DNA of 64,000 bases from Kingdonia uniflora (lineage: Eukaryota > Streptophyta > Magnoliopsida > Ranunculales > Circaeasteraceae). The stretch covers positions 558,001 to 622,000 of the forward strand of contig JACGCM010000933.1 in the NCBI GenBank assembly GCA_014058105.1. Reading direction: 5' to 3'. A program made the translations under genes and the position numbers. Of this stretch, positions 1-11,699 are shown piece after piece. The notes below the pieces were generated by a model. It had not been told where the DNA came from. It searched no databases and was given only the letters and a program-made list of their open reading frames with translations. How positions within the stretch are numbered: position 1 is the stretch's first letter; each line of letters opens with the position of its first letter.

Positions 1-587
1 ATTATTTTCTTATATTTTGTGTTAACATTTCGATGACTTTGACCCTCAAGATTGTACATTTTACAAACAACCTGATTCATCAAATTAAATACTTCAATTT
101 TAGTTTTTAGATCCTCTGTGTCTTAAATAATTAGCTTTTAGACCCTATTTGTTGTGAGCAGTTGATAATATGGATTAGATGCAAAACAAACTTCTGACCT
201 TAGATTATGTGCCAGCTTCATATTTTCCACCACCCATATTGAGTTCTGAAGATGAAGTTACTTTCAAAAGAAGAAGATGAAGTAGTTGATGTGATATATG
301 GGATGAAGATGAAGTTATGGGTTGGTTTTATAGCCATAACTAGCATTACAACGGTCAGATTTATCGTAGCCGTTGGATCAATTTGATGAAAATTATAGCG
401 TGTCATTATTATATAATCATACGTGGGATTCGTAATTATAGTGTGGCACTAGGATATAATTATACGTGGCAGAGCTAAGGCTATTTATGGTACTTCATAT
501 TATTTTAATCTCAGAGAGTCACTTCCACGATGTTTTAGGGTCCAAAACTAAAAATGACAATCATAGGGGGTTAAACCAATTCGTGGC
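1..587. other. Non-coding flank of Tat1, with a short direct repeat
   Basis: I see no supportable gene here. A roughly 37-bp unit occurs twice (391-427 and 434-470), each copy ending in atacgtgg. A weak inverted similarity links about 97-120 with 530-560 (ttagtttttagatcct against agggtccaaaacta), so this may be a decayed DNA transposon. The short ORF at 218-406 has no recognisable domain. Confidence 0.4.
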
Positions 588-1204
588 TATAGGGGCCTAT
601 CCTTCAATCTAACATAAAATCAAGTTGTCCCTAGTTTGAATTACCTCCATATCAGGCTCACGCATTCTCCACATGACTTCTCCAGTCAACATTGCCACAT
701 TCTCTATAAACTGAAGAAGAACGCGGGTTGAACTCAAACCAAAAAACCTGAACAAGTCAAAGCCACATGTTTCTCACTAACTTAACAGTTACTCAGTCAA
801 CAGCCGCTAACCACATTGTTCAGAGAGCGTACTCTAGCACGATGAAAAACTACGGAAGAGGCCTATATAAACAAAAAGTTCTAGAAGAGATAGAGACCAG
901 AAAAAGATATGAGAAATCACTAGGAAGACTATCCCTTCTAAGACTCTCAACATTCCAAACTTCTTATTCACAAGATCAAACGTTTCTGAGTCTAGAAATA
1001 ACTTGTAATAAGATACCATCAGCCTCAAGCAATAAAAGTGACTATTACAAAACCTTCAATACGAGGTCGTGGTTTTTAACCTATTCATAGGTTTTCCATG
1101 CTAAATACCTGTGTCATTTCTTGTTTACTAGATTGTAGCCACATGTACATTGGTGTAAGGACTAATTCTAGGCCATGTCGAGCTCACAGAATTAGGCCAT
1201 TACA
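588..1204 (+). repeat. 5' LTR of Tat1
   Basis: This 617-bp direct repeat aligns over its full length with 13824-14440, from ggggcctatcc near the start to gaattaggc and ATTACA at the end. Divergence between the two LTRs is visible throughout (I estimate 10-15% by eye), which makes this one of the oldest intact-length insertions in the window. The first two bases are TA instead of TG, a probable mutation of the terminal dinucleotide. Confidence 0.92.
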
Positions 1205-1225
1205 TTTAGAGGCGTTTGTAGGAAA
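1205..1225 (+). promoter_or_regulatory. Degraded primer-binding site of Tat1
   Basis: The bases immediately after the 5' LTR resemble the GGYGCCGTCTGTGGGAA-type primer-binding site common in Tat-clade elements. The 3' half (CGTTTGTAGGAA) is the best-preserved part. Tat2 has a clearer version at the matching place (41863). First-strand synthesis would start here from a tRNA. Confidence 0.6.
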
Positions 1226-1282
1226 AAAATTCTTTCCATAGTATCCTAAGACATTCAATCACTCTACTACAACATTTCAATC

Positions 1283-2662
1283 ATGGCCACATCAAGGCGA
1301 CCAACTACCGGAGTTTAGCTCGATCTCTCAATCAAGCCAGAATAACTTTCAGATCTCCAGGCGAATCTCAACACTGAAGCAGAGAAGCACAACGAGCTCG
1401 AACAACAATTAACTCGCGACCGAGAGCTCTGTGAGAAAGAGCTCGACGCCAAATGACAAGCTCGTTTGACAGTGCTTAAATGGCACAAAGATCAAATGAC
1501 AATAATATAGATTGCCTTACAAGCTCTGTAGAACATTCAGCAGGCTCCTCCAACACGAGATCATAATCAGGTTCCAGAAGACTCTAGGATTTCTGGACGG
1601 AAAAGATTGGGACCTCAAGGAGCCACTAGCAAAGCTATTTCCAGACATATTCAGAATGAACCTCAGCCTTCTATCCATTTAGGAGGAGAGATTCAATCTA
1701 AAATCAGCCGAGGTCACCGATGTTCCATCCGTCAAGAGAAAGAACAAAGACCACTGCCTCGAGTTCTAACGCGAGATCGTTTGAGTGAAGGTACCGGTAC
1801 TCATAATCCACCACCTCATCATCAAGCCCCTCAACCGATCCATCACTATGTCACGCAAGAGCATATGGACCTGCGTATTAAGGAGTTGATTGAAGCACAA
1901 GTTCTGGACACTACCGACGACCTTACCAAGCTACAAGGAAGTCCAATTGCCAAAGAACTATTCGATATGGATATTTCAAAAGGTTTCCATACTCTGAAAA
2001 TTTGTAAATACAAGGGTATTGATCCCGAGGAGCACATTCAACAATACCGTGATTCGTTGAGGTTATACTCTAATCTCAACAACATTATTTGTCGTCTGTT
2101 CGCCATAAGTCTGCAGGAGGAACCACTCTGATGGTTTTATTCTCTGCTTGAAGATTCCATATAAATATTCGACCAGCTGCAAAAACAATTCATCAAGACA
2201 TATGCTCACAACAGAGACAAAGAAGAAAATTATTATTCTCTTATCAGTCTCAAACAATCTAACGGAGAGAAGCTCAAGGTATTCGTAAAGAAGTTCTTGG
2301 AGCTCGCGCATAAAGTGGACAATCTTGAAAAGAAAACCGTTGTTACTATTATCACCAACGGACTCCAGCTGGACTGCAAAGCCAAGGAGTACCTCTTCCT
2401 CAACAAACCTGTGACCTTGGAGGATAAGATAACCAAAGTAAATTGTTACGTCGACCTGGAAAGGATGATGTCTGAAAGGCATAAATCTACTAAATCCATC
2501 CTTACCACGAAAGCTCCCTCTACAGATCAAAACACAGAGCCTAAGGAGGACCAGGGTAACCAAATATGTGTCAAGGGAAACACAGGCAACCCTCAGAAAG
2601 GCGGGTCACAATTTTTCCAATCCACACAAAGGATAAGCTCTACCGTCTCTTCTAACCATTAG
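1283..2662 (+). pseudogene. gag: Tat1 gag (broken by stop codons)
   Basis: A single reading frame from the ATG at 1283 runs to 2662 and encodes a Gag capsid precursor, but several in-frame stops interrupt it, including near 1316, 1456 and 2129. The N-terminal part is charged and helical (about 1360-1460). The stretch from about 2010 to 2330 matches the retrotransposon Gag core, with motifs such as KYKGIDPEEHIQQYRD and LISLKQSNGEKLKVFVKKF. The frame is kept over almost 1.4 kb, so the damage is mostly nonsense changes, as expected from C-to-T decay of methylated DNA. A zinc knuckle is not obvious. Confidence 0.8.
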
Positions 2663-3059
2663 AACCAATTGAGAGCTGACCATACTGTATATACCATAAG
2701 GTAAAAAAACATTCTACTGACAATTACTATACTTTACAGAGGTTGCTCGAATACATTTTCAAGGAGGGACGAATGCTCAAATATATTATCGACCTGGAAT
2801 CATACAAGGAAGGCAGCTATAAGAAGCAGCCTGAAGTTGTCCAGGTTGAAAATTAAGCTGAGGAGAAACATCTTTACTATATGTGCCAAAATAACATGAT
2901 CGAGATCAATCAGATCACCAACTCTAATAGATTCAAGCACAGGAGAGTATCAGAATGCTACGATCTCACATCTCAAGATAAAAGAAGCCAAACTTCTGCC
3001 TAAGTCGAGCAATCGCCAGCTCGGAATATCATTCGAAGATTACGATACTAGCCAAGAAA

Positions 3060-3520
3060 AATTTCCCCATCATGATGCGTTAGTAATAATGCTTAAGATG
3101 AAAAATTTTGTCATGCACACAATGATGATCGATACTAACAGGGGTATTGAGATCCTCTTCCAGAGTACTATAGACCAAATGGGATTAGCCGATCAAGTTA
3201 TTCAAAGCGACACCGATATTAGCGGATTCAATGGTTTTAAAGAAGAGTGAGTAGGAAAGATCATCTTACCTATTACCGCGGGACTAGCCACCATCGATTC
3301 CATATTTTATGTGATCAACACAAAATTTTGTTATCTCGGGATTATGGGTCGTTGTTGGATTCATAATATGGAAGCAATCACTTCCACCTATCATCAAGCA
3401 CTTCGCTTCAAATACGACGATGATATTTATGAAATCAAGGGTAGTCAAAAGATTTTTCGAGCTTACAAAAATACCGTCTCTAAAATTCTGGATACCTCTG
3501 AAAAATATACTGCATAACAA
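3060..3520 (+). pseudogene. Tat1 aspartic protease region
   Basis: The frame continues after gag into a retroviral-type protease region: HDALVIMLKMKNF, then MMIDTNRGIEILF where the family has an active-site D-(T/S)-G, and later GIMGRCWI and ITSTYHQALRF, which correspond to the GRPWL and TSTYH motifs of plant Tat proteases. The catalytic glycine is replaced by asparagine (DTN) and an in-frame stop lies near 3248, so the product would be inactive. Confidence 0.72.
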
Positions 3521-3555
3521 TTACAGTAAGCTGATCACCCGATAATCAGCTTTCC

Positions 3556-4480
3556 TTGGAGGAGCCCACCGAATACATCAACATTTATGGACCAAGCAGA
3601 GGTACTTTCATCGGTACTAAGTTTGTTCAACATGAAAAAGATGTTCTCATTCAATTCTTACGACTAAATAGGGACGTTTTTGCGTGGTCGTTCAAGGAAA
3701 TGCCTGGGGTCGATCCGGCCAAGGCATGTCACAAATTGGCAATCAACATTAACGCTACTACAGTCAAACTGAAACAATGACGCCTATCACCACGACTTCA
3801 AGGTGAAGATAACATTGAGATCGAGAAATTGATCAAAGTGGGATTCATACGAGAAGCCAAGTATCCAGAGTGGATATCCAACATCGTCATTGTCCCGAAG
3901 AAGAATTGAAAGGTCCGCGTTTGTGCAGATTTCACCGATCTTAACAAATATTCTCCAAATGATAGTTTTCCTCTTCCCAACATTCATTAGATCCATGATT
4001 CCATAGTAGGTCATGAACTCCAATCTATGATAGATGCTGCTTCAGGATATAATAAGATTCCACTCTTGGATGAAGATCAAGAAAAGACCACTTCCATCAC
4101 TGAAAGAGGACTTTATTGTTATAAAGTCATGCCCTTCCTACTCAAGAACGCAGGTGTAACTTATCAACAATTGATGAATACTATGTCAAAGCACATCTCA
4201 GGAAAGTCGTGGAAGTCTACATTGACGATCACTTGTGCTAGAGTGTATAATCCATCAATCACGTTTCAGATCTCAACACAATTTTCAACATAATTCGATC
4301 TTACAGGATGCATCTTAATCTTGATAAGTGCCAATTCGGAGTACATTCAGGTTAATTTTTATGCCACCTCATCAGCAAGAAAGGGATTGAGGCTGGTTCA
4401 GATCAGAGTTGGGCTCTCCTCAATATGCCATCTCCAAAAACAACAAAAGACTTTCAGAAACTTGCCGGCAAGATTGCCGC
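3556..4480 (+). pseudogene. pol: Tat1 reverse transcriptase (broken)
   Basis: This is the reverse transcriptase domain of a Ty3/gypsy Pol. Visible blocks in order are DVFAWSFKEMPGVDP, then EIEKLIKVGFIREAKYPEW, VCADFTDLNKYSPNDSFPLP, MIDAASGYNKIPLLDEDQEK and the catalytic YIDD box (codons 4218-4229). Stops occur near 3778, 3907 and 3988, and a frameshift separates the block ending at 4293 from the YIDD box. The connection domain follows to about 4480, with motifs like LAGKIAAINRF. Confidence 0.85.
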
Positions 4481-5580
4481 TATCAACCGTTTCATGACAA
4501 AAGCTTCAGACCGTTGTCGTTAGCTGTTCCTATTATTTTGTGGCTGTACCATACGAGGAAAAGTTCTACTCAATAAAGAGGTTCAATGGACATCAGAATA
4601 TGAGGTAGCTTTTCAAGATCTCAAAATCTATTTGGGGAAGTCTCCCATCATGACCACCCCAATAGATAATAAGGAACTGATTATCTACCTCACAGTTACA
4701 GATACTTCACTCAGCTCGGTTCTCATTTGACTTGAAGGGAAAATCGAGAAACCAGTCTACTTCATCAGCAAAACCCTCACTCCAGCAGAAATGAGGTACT
4801 CTAAAATTAAGAAACTTCTTCTCACACTTATTTATACGTCACAGAAGCTCAAGCACTAATTTCAAGCTCATTCAGTCAAAGTCATGACGAACTACCCACT
4901 TCAGGAAGTTTTATCCAAGAAAAAAAATCAAGAAGAGTGCAACAATGGTCCATTAGCTCGGGAGAATATGATATCAAGTTTGAATAATACCATTCTAAAA
5001 AAGGGCAGGCCGTGGCCGATTTCCTCATGGATTTTCTAGTGGAAGATCCCGAGTGGGAGGAGCACGATCCTGATCTTTCAGAGGAAGTTACAGAAGATCC
5101 ACCCCCTAAAGCATTTAATGAGCAAGCTGAATGGATTACAAGGAAGGGGTGGAGACCTTTTACAGATGGATCAGTAGGACCCGTAGGGTCAGGAATTAGA
5201 ATCGTACTGATTATCCCTTCCAATAAAATAATTGAGAAATCAATTTGCCTAGATTTTGAGGCCTCAAATAATGTCACCGAGTACGAAGCTCACATTCACG
5301 GACTCGAACTCGGTGTCCCCAAACTCTTTGTTTACATAGATTCATTACTCATCGTCCACCATTACTCTGAGCAATACAAGAAGATTGGCAAGATGATCGA
5401 ATATACAACCCTCATTATAGATAGGATGAGCAAGTTTGCACAAGAAACTCTGGATTATCTTCCTCGAGGTGAAAACAAGTACACCAATTCATTGGCATAT
5501 CTAGCCAATGTTTTGGGCACAGAAGCCCGATATCTCCAGATCGAAGTGATTTCAACCCCCAGTATTGATCGTATTTTTGT
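4481..5580 (+). pseudogene. pol: Tat1 RNase H region
   Basis: A first RNase H-like block (about 4560-4860, with YFISKTLTPAEMRYS) is followed by the plant Tat-type second RNase H domain, in the open frame that starts at 5012. The catalytic acidic residues are visible as D52 (FTDGS), E92 (TEYEA) and D110 (YIDS) of that frame. The last conserved aspartate is replaced by asparagine (ENKYTNSLA where the family has AD). The dual RNase H layout is typical of the Tat clade. The same open frame runs on to 5920 into integrase and is the longest sense ORF left in Tat1 (302 codons). Confidence 0.78.
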
Positions 5581-5639
5581 ATGCACGATCAACACTGGGG
5601 GTGATAAAGAGGGAGACGATAATTGGCGAAAGCCTTTCT

Positions 5640-6870
5640 TAGCATATCTCTGTATCAAAAACAAATGTGAAGGACCACTTCCAGCAGATCCGAAGGAGCG
5701 CCGACAGCTGATAGAAAACTTGAAGCGCTACACCAATCAAAACGGTACCTTGTACCGCCGTTTGGTCACGGGGCCTTACCTCAAGTGCCTCTCCAAACAG
5801 AAAATGGTTGAGATACTCTACGATTTATATGAAGGAACTTGTGGCTCTCATGCCGCAGGTCGATCACTAGTAAACGGGGCCATTACACAAGGAGTATTCT
5901 CGCCCAGCATGCGCAAGTAAGCAGAAGAGTACTCATGCAAATGTGATACATGTTAGCAATATGGAAAGATGATATGCGCCCCTGCGCTCGAACTCCATGC
6001 AGGCAAGGTGTTTTGGCCATTCAAAAGATCGGTACTCGATCTCATTGGCAAATTTCTTAATTCACCAAGTAACCGCCGCCACCTCCTCGTAGCTACCAAT
6101 TATTTTACAAAATGGGTAGAGCAGTTCCACTCTGTCAAACCAGAGAAGAAGATGTCATCTCTTTTATCTGGGAACATATCATCGCTCGGTTTAGGTGCCC
6201 CTACCTAATTCGTATCGGCAATGGGCCCCAATTTGTTAGAGAAAGGTCTTAGCTTTCTCAACCAACGCAGCATCATTCACTCACCATCTAATCCCTACTA
6301 CCCTCAAGGCAATGGCCAAGCCAAAATTACCAAAAAAAACATCGTAGATAGGCTCAAAAAAAGGCTACACTCTCATAAAAAGAGAATTGGGTTCGCGAAC
6401 TCCCTCATGCCTTATGGGCATATTGTACCACTCTACGACAGTTGATAGGCTACACTCTATTCCACATTGCCTATGGCACTGAGGTCATTATTCCCTCTTA
6501 ATATCATCACCCAGTCAATGATCATGAGCTAACTGACAAGGAAAATAAGAATGAATTAGCCTGCAACCCCAATTGGATCGATGAAACCAGGGAACGCGTC
6601 ATTACTAACCTAGGTCGATATCACCATATGCTAGCCAGTTTGTACAACAAACGAGTCAGAAGTCGTACTTTCCAGATCAATGATCTCATCCTTAGAGAAA
6701 TACCTCAATACCACAAAGATTCTCATGCTGGGAAACTAGCAGACAATTGGGAGGGTCCATTCTTTATCACAGGTCTCTCAGGCCTGAGATCATATTACCT
6801 CATGACAAAAGAGGGCGTTCATATCTTGAGTCCTTGGAACACTAGGAGACTGAAACGATATTATCGTTAG
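5640..6870 (+). pseudogene. pol: Tat1 integrase (broken, catalytic residues lost)
   Basis: The N-terminal zinc-binding region (YEGTCGSHAAGRSLV and CKCDTC) is followed by the integrase core (VLDLIGKF, then NYFTKWVE) and the C-terminal domain (NWEGPFFITG and PWNTRRLKRYY at 6700-6867). Stops lie near 5919, 5954, 6207 and 6443. The core aspartate motif (family consensus DNG) reads as AMGP and the catalytic glutamate after NGQA reads as lysine, so strand transfer would be impossible. The final PWNxxxLKRYY motif is the usual end of Tat-clade Pol. Confidence 0.8.
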
Positions 6871-7029
6871 GTCCCTCACTACTCCATTTTAGTTTCTTAT
6901 TTTTCATTCCAAAAATGAGATTTCTATCTCCATCCAATGTACATCATTTTTCTGAAATCAATTAAACTTACAAGTTTTCTTCATACCTCTCTCTACTTTG
7001 TAGACAATACATAGACTAAAGCATAGATA

Positions 7030-7675
7030 ATACTAGCTTTCAATCGACATCATTCAAGTTAAATCAAGAAGCTAGGCTGACTCTACTAAATCTCCTACGA
7101 TTAGAGCAAGGTAGCACTTGTTTTCAATCAACAGACTCTACCAGACATAAGATAAATCAAAGGAATACTAGCTTTCATCTCTTTCAATATGTCTGCAACA
7201 TCATACCAGTTAAATCAAGAATATACTTGGTTTGGCTGACTTTACTAAATCTCCTGTAATTAGAGTAAGGTAGCATTTATTTTCAATCAACGAACTCTAC
7301 CAGACATAAGATAAAGCAAAAGTAATACTAGCTTTCATCTCTTTCAATATGTCTACGACATCATACCAGTTAAATTAAGAATATACTTGGTTTGGCTGAC
7401 TCTACTAAATCTCCTGCTGTTAGAATAAGGTAGAACTTGTTTTCACTCAAAGGACTCTACCAGACAAAAGATAAAGCAAAGGTAAAACTAGTTTCTATCT
7501 CTTTTAATATGTCTGCGACATTCTATTAGTTTGATCAAGGTTACGCTTGATCGACTGACTCTACTCAACTCCTAGATTAAAAGAAAGGTAATATTAGTAT
7601 TCAATCGAAATGATCAGCCAGACATAAAATAAAGCAAAGGTAAACTAGCTTTCTTCTCTCTACATGTCTGTGACA
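7030..7675. repeat. Tandem array in Tat1, period about 160 bp
   Basis: About four copies of a unit that begins near ctgactctactaaatctcct (7077, 7236, 7396, 7555) and contains ctctaccagacataagata. Spacing is 159-160 bp. The array sits exactly between pol and the antisense gene. Tandem arrays in this place are common in Tat/Ogre-type elements. Confidence 0.85.
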
Positions 7676-10600
7676 CATTTTTTTCAGGTTTATATACAAC
7701 CACGATAATACAGTTTTTTCTGTTATGGGGATGTTAACTTCGCTTACCCCTACAATGGGAGGTCGACTAGCCATGAATTCTCGAGCACTAGCAGTTACAG
7801 TATCCCTGCCCTCCTCTATTAATTCAGCAGTTCGAGGGCCCAAATCCGTTCCCATGGAGCTAGTGCAATCTCCTCGATATATATCAACCTTGAAAAAATA
7901 ATCCCTTTTTGACATACAGTCAAACAAGGTATCTCTCTCTAACTGAATTCTTTTAACTTCTTCTACAAAATAAGTAATTACAGACCTCAGCAGGTCTGAA
8001 TGCAAGGCCTAAGTTACAACTAAGTGAGACCAAGTCGTCCTCGCCTTCTGAAGGTGATCTTCTAACCTTTTGTACTTAGCTTTATGACTCACCATTTCTC
8101 TGTCTACCCAATTTGTAAAGGCAATGTTCTCTTTAGATTTTTTAATAGCCTTTGCTGACTCAGCTCGATGAATCGTCTCTAATTCAACAACTTGAGCATG
8201 AAGTGTCTCGAATTCCTTCTTTAGTTCGTCAACATCTAGAAATTTTTTTAATAATTCCACTTTATCCCTTATCACAATCTCCTTCGATATGATAACACTC
8301 TTTAACTCTCTTTCCCTGGTGAGAGCGACGTCCAATTTTTTATCACACACCGGTAATTACTCTACCCCTTTGCGTACATACCCTTGAATCCGAGCAACAT
8401 CCCCCTCCAACTCCCTTATTCGAGCTGATAAGCCAACAACATACCCTTGAACAATAGACATTTTTCCATCATTTTTCTTCCCCTTTGAGCACTCCCCAAC
8501 CTCAGTATTCCTGGCACGCAAGTTGACCTGACCCAATTCGGCCTTCAGGTGTGCCACCCTTTCATTCAACTCATTGCATCTTCCCTGAACTGTCCAAAAT
8601 TTCATATCCTTTGCAAAAAAAGTTGCAGCCAGTTGCTCAACTGCCAATTCAAACGCAGTTAGATCGTCTTGAGCTCCCTTTATGTCGTTATCTTTATCAA
8701 CTAGTTTCTTCTTTAATCGCCCCAGTTTGCTCCTGCTATTCGCCAAATTAGTTTGAATGGGCTCTTCATTATTCCTTTCTTTAAACTGATCATTTCTTAA
8801 ACCAGCCACCAACCGATTTAAATTTTCCCCCGACCCTTCTAAAGCCTGTATACGGTAACGGGCCATGTCTTCCTGCTTAACAGTACATCATTCTGGTTTT
8901 TGAGTTTCCTCACATGTTATTTTAACTCCTCGAACTCTTTTTGCCCTTTCAAAATCTGGCATCCTTCTTATCAATCTTCCGAGTTAGGTCGACACCTCTC
9001 TGCGTGGCCTTAAAAAGCTTGAAGTACACCTTCACATGTTGGTCTTCCCTATCCTCACTCACCTCTCTCATCTTATCAAACTCCTCTACAAACTCCTAGT
9101 TACATTGGAGAGCTTCATCTTCGCGTAGGCGAGCAGAATCCAATTCAACCTGCATATTACAAATATATTGTATCAGTTGGATTTAGAACGTCCATCACTA
9201 TATTTCTCATTTCTAACAAGATATCTATTTTTTGATAATCACTGTGTAAAACTACTTCTGAACTTAAGGTCGAAGAGTAATCTCGGATGGATGCTCCATA
9301 ACATATATTCACAAATCTAAGGTACGCATTCTCCATACTTGAGTATGCCAAAAAATCTAAATTCTTTTATGTCTAGTACCATTTTTGTGTCGTTTGCCCT
9401 CAAATCGGTAATGGGTTGATTGGTTTGTCTCAACATTCTATTCATTACTTTGTAGCTCTATACTAATGAAGCATACGAATCAAAATTTCTTGCTTTATTT
9501 TAACCTGCAAATCCGCTTGCGAAGACAGCATGAACGCCGAGGTCTCTCTCTCTCCTTAACAAGCTCAACCTCTAAATCTTTTATTCTGAGGTGTATGTTC
9601 TTAAGTTCCTACAGCAAGGTTTACAAAAAAGTGACTTAGCCTACAAAATTCTATCCAACATAAGTCCAACCAATTTACAAACATCCCAAAATATTCATAC
9701 AATCATAGTACAATCACACTATCCTACCTTCCCAGTTTCAGTCTTCAGGCGTTCAATGTCATCTCCTTGGTTATTCCTTCCCGTCTGAGGAGACACACCA
9801 TCCAGCCCATCAACCACACCAGAAGCATCACCTTCAAACTCTTCATCCTCTATCTTCACATAAACGCTAGCCCTAATGGCATCCACCTTCACTTCAGAGT
9901 ATCTTTTGGACATAAGGTAACACCCAAGTCTGTCATGCTCAGCTCCCACCTCCTCCAAGTCCACGATCGCCTTCGCTTGTAGCCTATTAATCTCAACAAC
10001 TTGGGAAGCCTTTAGGGCCTCCAGCCGCATCACCTCCTTGCTCAAATCATTTTTCAATTGAGCTACGTTCTTTCAAGCTCGTTCTTCTTCCTCTTCAACT
10101 CCGTACTCCTATCCTTGACCCCGAGGCATATTTCCTTCATCAACCGAGCAGCCTGCAAAAGATTAAACAAATCGACCTTATTGATTAGCCCGAATCATAG
10201 TACAAAATCCACCATAAACAAATACTCGAGCATATGAGCCTACCATTTTGCTCATCTCCTCCTCTCCGCGGAGAGCTGCCAACCTGGCCTTCTCATCCAC
10301 CTTTATCCAATCGTCCTCCACGACAGGTCAATTTTCAATGACCTTCCCACCAAACACTTTAGAAGGATCAACCCTTATCTATTTCGCCTGTTCTGCAGCT
10401 GCACCACTTCCCGATGTCCCAGCAATGACAGCACACTTCAGTGGTTGCCTTTTGAGGAACGTTCAAGCTAATTTTCTTGACGTAATGGAATCAAGTAATC
10501 CTTTGTCCATTCCAAAGGTCTTCAGCAAGCTATCTTGCTTTTCCCCATCAGTCTCTTTCTTTTTGCTACTGTCAACACCCGTCATCAGCTTTGTCGACTA

Positions 10601-10745
10601 AAATTTCAAAACTTTTTTAACTCTGCTGTTAACACGCTTCTTCCTACTAATGTCAAGATCTTCTAATGCAGCCTCGAGCTTAGTCTCCTCTAGAGTGACT
10701 TTATCCAACAATGATTCTTTCCTCTCCAACTGTGATTTGGGACTT
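7601..10745 (-). pseudogene. Tat1 antisense gene, 3' part: linker and coiled-coil region
   Basis: On the - strand, downstream of the N-terminal domain at 10800-11612, coding sequence continues as several frames (about 10620-10200, 10057-9719, 8866-8357, 8350-8009, 8005-7601). The first of these reads through GTSGSGAAAEQAK and EDDWIKVDEKARLAALRG. The later blocks are rich in leucine, lysine, glutamate and arginine in heptad-like spacing, typical of a long coiled coil. Several blocks are bounded by intron-like acceptors on that strand (TTTTGCAG near 10153-10160, TATGCAG near 9151, TTTGCAG near 9503), so this was probably a spliced gene. Its role in the element is unknown. In this copy stops interrupt it, for example between 8009 and 8005. 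Confidence 0.6.
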
Positions 10746-10799
10746 GTCATACAAGCAACATGAACATCAATAAACATCGTACAATTTTAGCAATTAATC

Positions 10800-11612
10800 T
10801 TATACATTATACATTATTATAATTACGTTGCTTATAGTTCTAAACAGAAGTTTCATGGGTTCTTCATCATCTCTTTGAAGGTAGTCACCTTTCACCCATA
10901 TCACATTATCAATCCAAGTTTGACCTGCTGAGTTTAAATCGAAGAAGCAAAGTCGAGTTGCACTCATGCAAAAATAAGCCCCTTCACTTGCACCAAAAAA
11001 ATTTATACCATAAAACTGCAACGCATCCCCAGGAGATATCCTCATCTGTCTACCCTGTCCTTCCCACCATAAGTTTAAAGCTTCACAAACACTTATCACC
11101 TCCCACATACTCCCATTCATTTGAACGAGACATGCACTGATAAGATTCATAATCCCTTTCGCCAGATTACTAAGGGGAAGACTCAACCCACACTCTAACT
11201 GAGACAGGTAATACAAAAAACCCTCTGAGAGTTTGCTCCGAACATCCCCATCGAAGTACTCAAAAGAGATCGATTCATCTAAACCACTATCTATTTTTTC
11301 CTTCCCCAAATCAGCCAGCAAGTAAAAGTATTCCTCTCCTGTTGCTACAGTGCAACCCCTAAATTGCCTACGGGCATAATTAATACAGTTCCCCCATCTA
11401 CCTCCTGTAAAAGCCTTGGTTTTACAGAACTTACTAAATGCACCCGAATGAGGAGGGTAGGACACCAATCTTCCAGGGAAGCCTGGAAATTGATCAATAC
11501 CTACTTCTTCCTTACCTCTGGATGCTTCAATCTCAGACTCATTCGGCCTACCAAAGGTCGACACAGGGGAATTCCTCATATCAACTATAGAAAAGGATTT
11601 TATCCTAAACAA
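10800..11612 (-). CDS. Tat1 antisense ORF, N-terminal domain (putative gypsy type transposon family)
   Basis: This open frame of 270 codons runs opposite to gag-pol. After a serine- and charge-rich start it contains a globular domain: CGLSLPLSNLAKGIMN at about residues 140-155, VQMNGSMWEVISVCEALN shortly after, then FYGINFFGASEGAYF, FDLNSAGQTWIDNVIWVKG near the end. The same ordered motifs occur in the antisense ORFs of Tat2 and Tat3. The pattern resembles the Pfam family named putative gypsy type transposon (PF04195), known from plant retroelements; that match is from memory and was not searched. No catalytic residues are evident. It is one of the two longest frames left in Tat1, although the sense genes are heavily damaged. 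A TATA-like box lies about 55 bp upstream. Confidence 0.7.
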   Translation of the reverse strand: MFRIKSFSIVDMRNSPVSTFGRPNESEIEASRGKEEVGIDQFPGFPGRLVSYPPHSGAFSKFCKTKAFTGGRWGNCINYARRQFRGCTVATGEEYFYLLADLGKEKIDSGLDESISFEYFDGDVRSKLSEGFLYYLSQLECGLSLPLSNLAKGIMNLISACLVQMNGSMWEVISVCEALNLWWEGQGRQMRISPGDALQFYGINFFGASEGAYFCMSATRLCFFDLNSAGQTWIDNVIWVKGDYLQRDDEEPMKLLFRTISNVIIIMYNV

Positions 11613-11665
11613 AACTCCTCACGATCTACCTACACGCAGGTCCATGTATCTATTGTTATCTTCTT

Positions 11666-11676
11666 TTTATATACGT
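11666..11676 (-). promoter_or_regulatory. TATA-like box for the Tat1 antisense gene
   Basis: On the - strand the sequence reads GTATATAAAAAG about 55 bp upstream of the ATG at 11612. That spacing fits a TATA box with a short leader. No start site is proven. Confidence 0.45.
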
Positions 11677-11699
11677 CAAGAATATTCAAATATCTTTCA

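Noticed and set aside
2063..2563. 166-codon - strand ORF over Tat1 gag
   Set aside because: It is antisense to the Gag core, which has clear family motifs on the + strand.
10248..10601. 117-codon + strand ORF in Tat1
   Set aside because: The - strand of the same interval reads as the continuation of the antisense gene (EDDWIKVDEKARLAALRG), so this ORF is a shadow.
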